Shown in pieces: positions 60,530 to 64,000 of a DNA stretch of 64,000 bases (positions are counted from its first letter, which is position 1; every line of letters begins with the position of its first letter). The notes below the pieces were generated by a model that saw nothing but the letters and a program-made list of their open reading frames with translations, was not told the DNA's origin and did not search any database. Both the position numbers and the translations under genes were made by a program. The DNA comes from Bradyrhizobium sp. SSBR45G (GTDB taxonomy: Bacteria; Pseudomonadota; Alphaproteobacteria; Rhizobiales; Xanthobacteraceae), in the NCBI RefSeq assembly GCF_030159255.1, contig NZ_BSCT01000004.1, forward strand, positions 1 through 64,000, read 5' to 3'.

Positions 60530-61585
60530 ATGTGTGATCGTGACGGAACCTTCTATCGCAGCTTCTCTCGCCGCAATTTCATCAAGTCCTCGGTGGCCGC
60601 CGCGGCCGCCACCGTTGCCGTTCCCGCCCATCTCGCCACGCTGCTGACGCCGACGCCGGCCATGGCCGCGACGACCATCAAGGCGACGCATGGCTCCGGC
60701 TTCTGCAATATGGGCATCTTCCTCGCCAAGGAACGCAACCTCACCGTCGCCGATGGCGTCGAGCTCGAATTCGTGGTGACGCCGTCGAACACCGAGATCA
60801 CCACGATGTTCGGCGCCGGCCTCGTCGACATCTCGATGATCCCGTACTCCAACTTCATGACGCTCTACGATGCCGGCGCACCGGTGAAAATCGTTGCCGG
60901 CGGCGGCGTACAGGGCTGCATCATCGTCGCCAAGGAGGGCATCAAATCGGCCGCCGACCTCAAGGGCAAGACGTTCGGCACGTTCCAGGCCGATACGCTC
61001 GAGGTGCTGCCCTACGACTACCTGAAGAAGGCCGGGCTGTCGTTCAAGGACGTCGACATCAAATATCTCGACACCTCGCCGGAGCTCGCCCAGGCCTTCA
61101 TGGCCGGCGCGCTCGACGCGATCTGCCACATCGAGCCCTATGCCACGCAATGCGTGCAGCAGCGCAAGGGCGCGACCGTGCTGTCGGATGGCACCGACAT
61201 CTACGGCAAGGGCTATTCGGACTGCGTGCTGGCCGCGCGCGTGCCGCTGATCGAGAAGAACCCGGCCGCCGTGAAGGCCGTGATCAAGGCGCTGATGGTG
61301 GCACAGAGCCAGGCCGAGGCCGACAAGGCGGCCGCGCTCAAGGACACCGTCGGCAAGTACTACAAGACCTCGATGGAGGCGGCCATCGATGCCTCCTCCA
61401 AGCAGCCAATCGTGGTCGACCAGCGCAGCCAGACCCAGTTTATCATCGATCGCGGCGCCTCGATGAAGGAGCTCGGCTACGTCAAGAAGCTGCCCGACCA
61501 GGGGGCCTTCGACTGGTCGCTGCTGGAGGCCGTGATCGCCGACAACAAGGCGCTGTATGACGGGCTCAAGCTGAAATCAGCGTGA
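60530..61585 (+). CDS. ABC transporter substrate-binding protein, nitrate/taurine/sulfonate (NMT1/SsuA-like) type
   Basis: 351 residues. A twin-arginine motif (SRRNFIKSS, residues 13-21) and Ala-rich h-region form the export signal. The mature part has the NMT1-like pattern: GSGFCNMGIFLAKERNL, NTEITTMFGAGLVDISMIPYSNF, DLKGKTFGTF. The ATG at 60530 has GGAG six bases upstream. First gene of a sigma-54-driven operon with permease, ATPase and amidohydrolase; the ligand is likely a nitrogenous small molecule such as a pyrimidine or purine, by inference from the amidohydrolase. Confidence 0.92.
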   Translation: MCDRDGTFYRSFSRRNFIKSSVAAAAATVAVPAHLATLLTPTPAMAATTIKATHGSGFCNMGIFLAKERNLTVADGVELEFVVTPSNTEITTMFGAGLVDISMIPYSNFMTLYDAGAPVKIVAGGGVQGCIIVAKEGIKSAADLKGKTFGTFQADTLEVLPYDYLKKAGLSFKDVDIKYLDTSPELAQAFMAGALDAICHIEPYATQCVQQRKGATVLSDGTDIYGKGYSDCVLAARVPLIEKNPAAVKAVIKALMVAQSQAEADKAAALKDTVGKYYKTSMEAAIDASSKQPIVVDQRSQTQFIIDRGASMKELGYVKKLPDQGAFDWSLLEAVIADNKALYDGLKLKSA

Positions 61586-61597
61586 CGCTGGACGGGC

Positions 61598-61716
61598 CTC
61601 ATGGTTCGAGACGCGTCGCAAACGCGACGCTCCTCACCATGAGGATCTGGACTCCCGCCAAGAGCAAAGTCCTCATCCTGAGGAGCCCGCCGGAGGCGGG
61701 CGTCTCGAAGGATGGC
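61598..61716. repeat. Dispersed palindromic repeat between binding-protein and permease genes
   Basis: The left element GGTTCGAGACGCG...CTCCTCACCATGAGG and the right element CCTCATCCTGAGGAG...CGTCTCGAAGGATGG are mirrored arms. I recognise this as a widespread repeat of Bradyrhizobium and Rhodopseudomonas genomes. It occupies nearly the whole gap inside the importer operon. Confidence 0.75.
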
Positions 61717-61721
61717 CGCGC

Positions 61722-62663
61722 GTGACAATCAACGAAACAACACCGCCTCGCGGATATCAGTCCATGGCCATTGAGACCGCTGTCGCCTCGTCAGTGTCGG
61801 GCACTGTGTCGCCTGCAGCGACTGCGCGCAATTGGCGCAAGGCGCGGCGGCGCATCGCGGCGTTCGGCTGGGCTGCGCTTTCGATCGGCCTGTTTGCGCT
61901 GATCTGGGAGGCGCTGTGGTATGTCGGCAAGATCAACCCGCTGCTGCTGCCGCCGCCGCATCTGTTCCTGCAGGACATTCCGGGGACGCTGATATTCTTC
62001 GACCGCTCCAACCGCGTCGGCTCGGTCGCCTCGGGCGGCGGCGTCGGCGCGCTTGGGATCACGATGTTCTGGACCGTGTTCCGCGTCTTCACCGGGCTCG
62101 CGCTCGGCTTCGTCAGTGGCGTCGCCGTCGGCGCCGCGCTGCACTACATCCGCTGGCTGCGCAATCTCCTGATGCCGACGGTGCTGTTGCTGGCGCCGAT
62201 CTCGCCGGTGGCCTGGCTGCCGGTCGCGATCTTCGTGTTCGGCATCGGCGACGTGCCGGCGATCTTCCTCGTCTTCATCACGGTGTTCTTCACCATCGTG
62301 CTGTCGACCTCGGCGCAGATCGAGAGCGTGCCGGTCAACTACATCCATGTCGCCCGCATCATGGGCGCGACGCAGACGCAGCTGTTCTGGCGCGTCATCC
62401 TGCCGGCGATCCTGCCGAGCCTGTTCATGACTTTGCGGCTCAACCTCTTCGGCGCCTGGATGGTGGTGCTGATCGCCGAGACCGTCGGTGTTGGCACCGG
62501 GCTCGGCCAGATCATTTCGATGGCGCGCGCGACCTTCAACGCCAAGCTGGTGTTCTTCACCATGGCGGTGATCGGCGCGCTCGGCTTCCTCAGCGACTGG
62601 GGCCTGCGCCAGATCCAGCGCCGCATGCTGTGGTGGGTCGCGCCACAACGGGGAGGGCTCTAG
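61722..62663 (+). CDS. ABC transporter permease, nitrate/taurine/sulfonate type
   Basis: 313 residues with about six membrane helices and the BPD_transp_1 EAA-like loop (HVARIMGATQTQLFWRVILPAILP). The start is uncertain: GTG at 61722 (used here), just after the repeat, or ATG at 61764 (MAIETAVASS); neither has a strong ribosome-binding site. The ATPase ATG follows its stop with no gap. Confidence 0.92.
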   Translation: MTINETTPPRGYQSMAIETAVASSVSGTVSPAATARNWRKARRRIAAFGWAALSIGLFALIWEALWYVGKINPLLLPPPHLFLQDIPGTLIFFDRSNRVGSVASGGGVGALGITMFWTVFRVFTGLALGFVSGVAVGAALHYIRWLRNLLMPTVLLLAPISPVAWLPVAIFVFGIGDVPAIFLVFITVFFTIVLSTSAQIESVPVNYIHVARIMGATQTQLFWRVILPAILPSLFMTLRLNLFGAWMVVLIAETVGVGTGLGQIISMARATFNAKLVFFTMAVIGALGFLSDWGLRQIQRRMLWWVAPQRGGL

Positions 62664-63452
62664 ATGGCGCGTCCCGCCGTATCGATCCGCAACGTCGGCA
62701 AGACCTGGGACGTCGAGGGCCGCCCGCCGCTGCGCGCGATCGATGATCTCTCCTTCGATGTCGCGCCGGGCGAGTTCGTCGTGCTGCTCGGCCCCTCCGG
62801 CTGCGGCAAGTCCTCGCTGCTCTACATGATCGCGGGGCTCGAGAGCGTGAGCAACGGCGTCATCGAGGATGATGGCCTCGCGATCTCCGGTCCGTCGCCG
62901 GAGCGCGGGCTGATCTTCCAGGAGGCCTCGCTGTTTCCCTGGCTCACCATCCTGGACAACGTCGCCTTCGGCCTTGCGATCCGCGCCGAGCTGCCGGAGC
63001 GGCGGCGCGAGAAGGCGCGGGAGATCCTGCGCCGCGTCGGGCTCGGCGACGCGCTCGACAAGAAGCCGGACGAATTGTCCGGCGGCATGCGCCAGCGCGC
63101 AGCGTTCGCCCGCGCCCTGGTGATGCAGCCGCGCGTGCTGATGATGGACGAGCCGTTCGCCGCGCTCGACGTCCAGACCCGCGCCAAGCTGCAGGATTTC
63201 CTGCTGCAGATCTGGCAGGACAGCCGCGCCTCGGTGCTGCTCGTGACCCATTCGATCGACGAGGCCATCAGCCTCGCCGACCGCGTCATCGTGTTCACGG
63301 CGCGGCCGGGCCGGGTCAAGGCGATCGTGCCGATCGACCTGCCGCGGCCGCGCCCGACACGCTCACCGCGCTATCACGAATATCGCGACTATTTCACCGA
63401 GCTGCTCGCCGCCGAGGTCGACAAGGCCTTCGCCGAGCAGTCGGGCCTGTGA
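62664..63452 (+). CDS. ABC transporter ATP-binding protein, nitrate/taurine/sulfonate type
   Basis: 262 residues. Walker A GPSGCGKSS, Q-loop FQEASLFPW, signature LSGGMRQR, Walker B VLMMDEPFAALD and H-loop VTHSIDEA. The FPW after the Q-loop and the final PRPRPTRSPRY segment are typical of SsuB/TauB/NrtD proteins. Directly abuts the permease gene. Confidence 0.95.
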   Translation: MARPAVSIRNVGKTWDVEGRPPLRAIDDLSFDVAPGEFVVLLGPSGCGKSSLLYMIAGLESVSNGVIEDDGLAISGPSPERGLIFQEASLFPWLTILDNVAFGLAIRAELPERRREKAREILRRVGLGDALDKKPDELSGGMRQRAAFARALVMQPRVLMMDEPFAALDVQTRAKLQDFLLQIWQDSRASVLLVTHSIDEAISLADRVIVFTARPGRVKAIVPIDLPRPRPTRSPRYHEYRDYFTELLAAEVDKAFAEQSGL

Positions 63453-63480
63453 ACGAAACAACCGGGAGGAACAGCGAGAT

Positions 63481-64000
63481 GGCGGAAGTTTTGGTCGGGG
63501 CGAAGTGGGTCGTCTCCGGAATCCAGGATCGGCATACACCGGTTGTGATCGAGGACGGCGCCGTGCTCGCCCGCGACGGCGTGATCGTGGCGGTGGGTCC
63601 GTTCGCCGAGCTCGAACGGCTGGCGCCGCAGGCCAATGTGAAGCGGCATCCGAACCACGTGATGCTGCCGGGCTTCGTCAACAGCCATCACCATGTTGGG
63701 CTGACGCCGCTGCAGCTCGGCTCGCCCGATCATGCGCTGGAACTGTGGTTCGCCAGCCGCCTGCCGGCGCGCCGGATCGATCTCTATCTCGACACGCTGT
63801 ATTCGGCGTTCGAGATGATCGCCTCCGGCGTCACCACCGTGCAGCACATTCACGGCTGGATGGCCGGTGGCTTCGACGCCATCCATGGCGCCGCCAGCAA
63901 GGTCTTGCAGGCCTATCGCGCAATCGGCATGCGCGCCTCCTATTGCTACGCCGTGCGCGAGCAGAACCGGCTGGTCTATGAGGCCGACGAGGAATTTTGC
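63481..64000 (+). CDS. Amidohydrolase family protein (partial, runs off window)
   Basis: The first 173 residues are visible. The metal-binding HxH motif is in LPGFVNSHHHVGLTPLQL, after the usual small beta-domain. The sequence resembles the AtzB/TrzN and 8-oxoguanine/cytosine-type deaminase branch of the superfamily, which removes amino or chloro groups from nitrogen heterocycles. AGGAAC lies before the ATG at 63481. Co-transcribed with the importer, so it probably degrades the imported compound to release ammonium. The 3' end is outside the window. Confidence 0.88.

Overview
The window is a high-GC alphaproteobacterial chromosome segment, most likely from Bradyrhizobium or a close relative (Nitrobacteraceae). 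The ribosomal and RNA polymerase proteins are of alphaproteobacterial type. The intergenic DNA carries palindromic repeats that I recognise as typical of Bradyrhizobium. GTG starts are common and Shine-Dalgarno sites are of AGGAGG type. Species-level identity is inference.

The backbone is the large translation/transcription supercluster read rightwards: tRNA-Trp, secE-nusG, rplK-rplA, rplJ-rplL, rpoB-rpoC, rpsL-rpsG-fusA-tuf, then the S10/spc/alpha block from rpsJ to rplQ, which includes secY, adk and rpoA. Three accessory segments interrupt it. (1) A branched-chain-type ABC binding-protein gene lies antisense between tRNA-Trp and secE. (2) About 14 kb lies between rplA and rplJ. It holds a complete nitrate assimilation set (nirB-nirD-nasA leftwards; a NarK-type transporter and a PP2C/Ser-Thr kinase fusion rightwards), a D-2-hydroxyacid dehydrogenase, and a two-subunit molybdenum hydroxylase with its own dihaem cytochrome c. 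(3) About 6 kb lies between rpoC and rpsL. It holds a fused flavin oxidoreductase/methyltransferase, an ABC exporter with very acidic tails, and a convergent flavin monooxygenase whose polyserine tail is the antisense reading of the exporter's acidic tail.

The left edge (0.6-4.6 kb) holds two short-chain dehydrogenases, a histidine phosphatase and a beta-lactamase-fold serine hydrolase among repeats. The right edge (58.9-64 kb) holds another short-chain dehydrogenase, a DUF1330 protein, a small hypothetical gene, and a nitrate/taurine-type ABC importer followed by an amidohydrolase that runs off the end. That importer unit has a near-perfect sigma-54 promoter, which suggests nitrogen-starvation control of nitrogen scavenging. 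The nitrate genes carry a good sigma-54 match before narK and a candidate ANTAR-type hairpin leader before nirB, so nitrogen acquisition is a second theme of the window.

Most unusual: the flavin oxidase/methyltransferase/exporter/monooxygenase island; the D/E-versus-Ser double-coded overlap; an adenylate kinase with a histone-H1-like lysine/alanine tail of about 85 residues; and three heptamer-built hairpin repeats placed exactly in gaps of the ribosomal protein operons.
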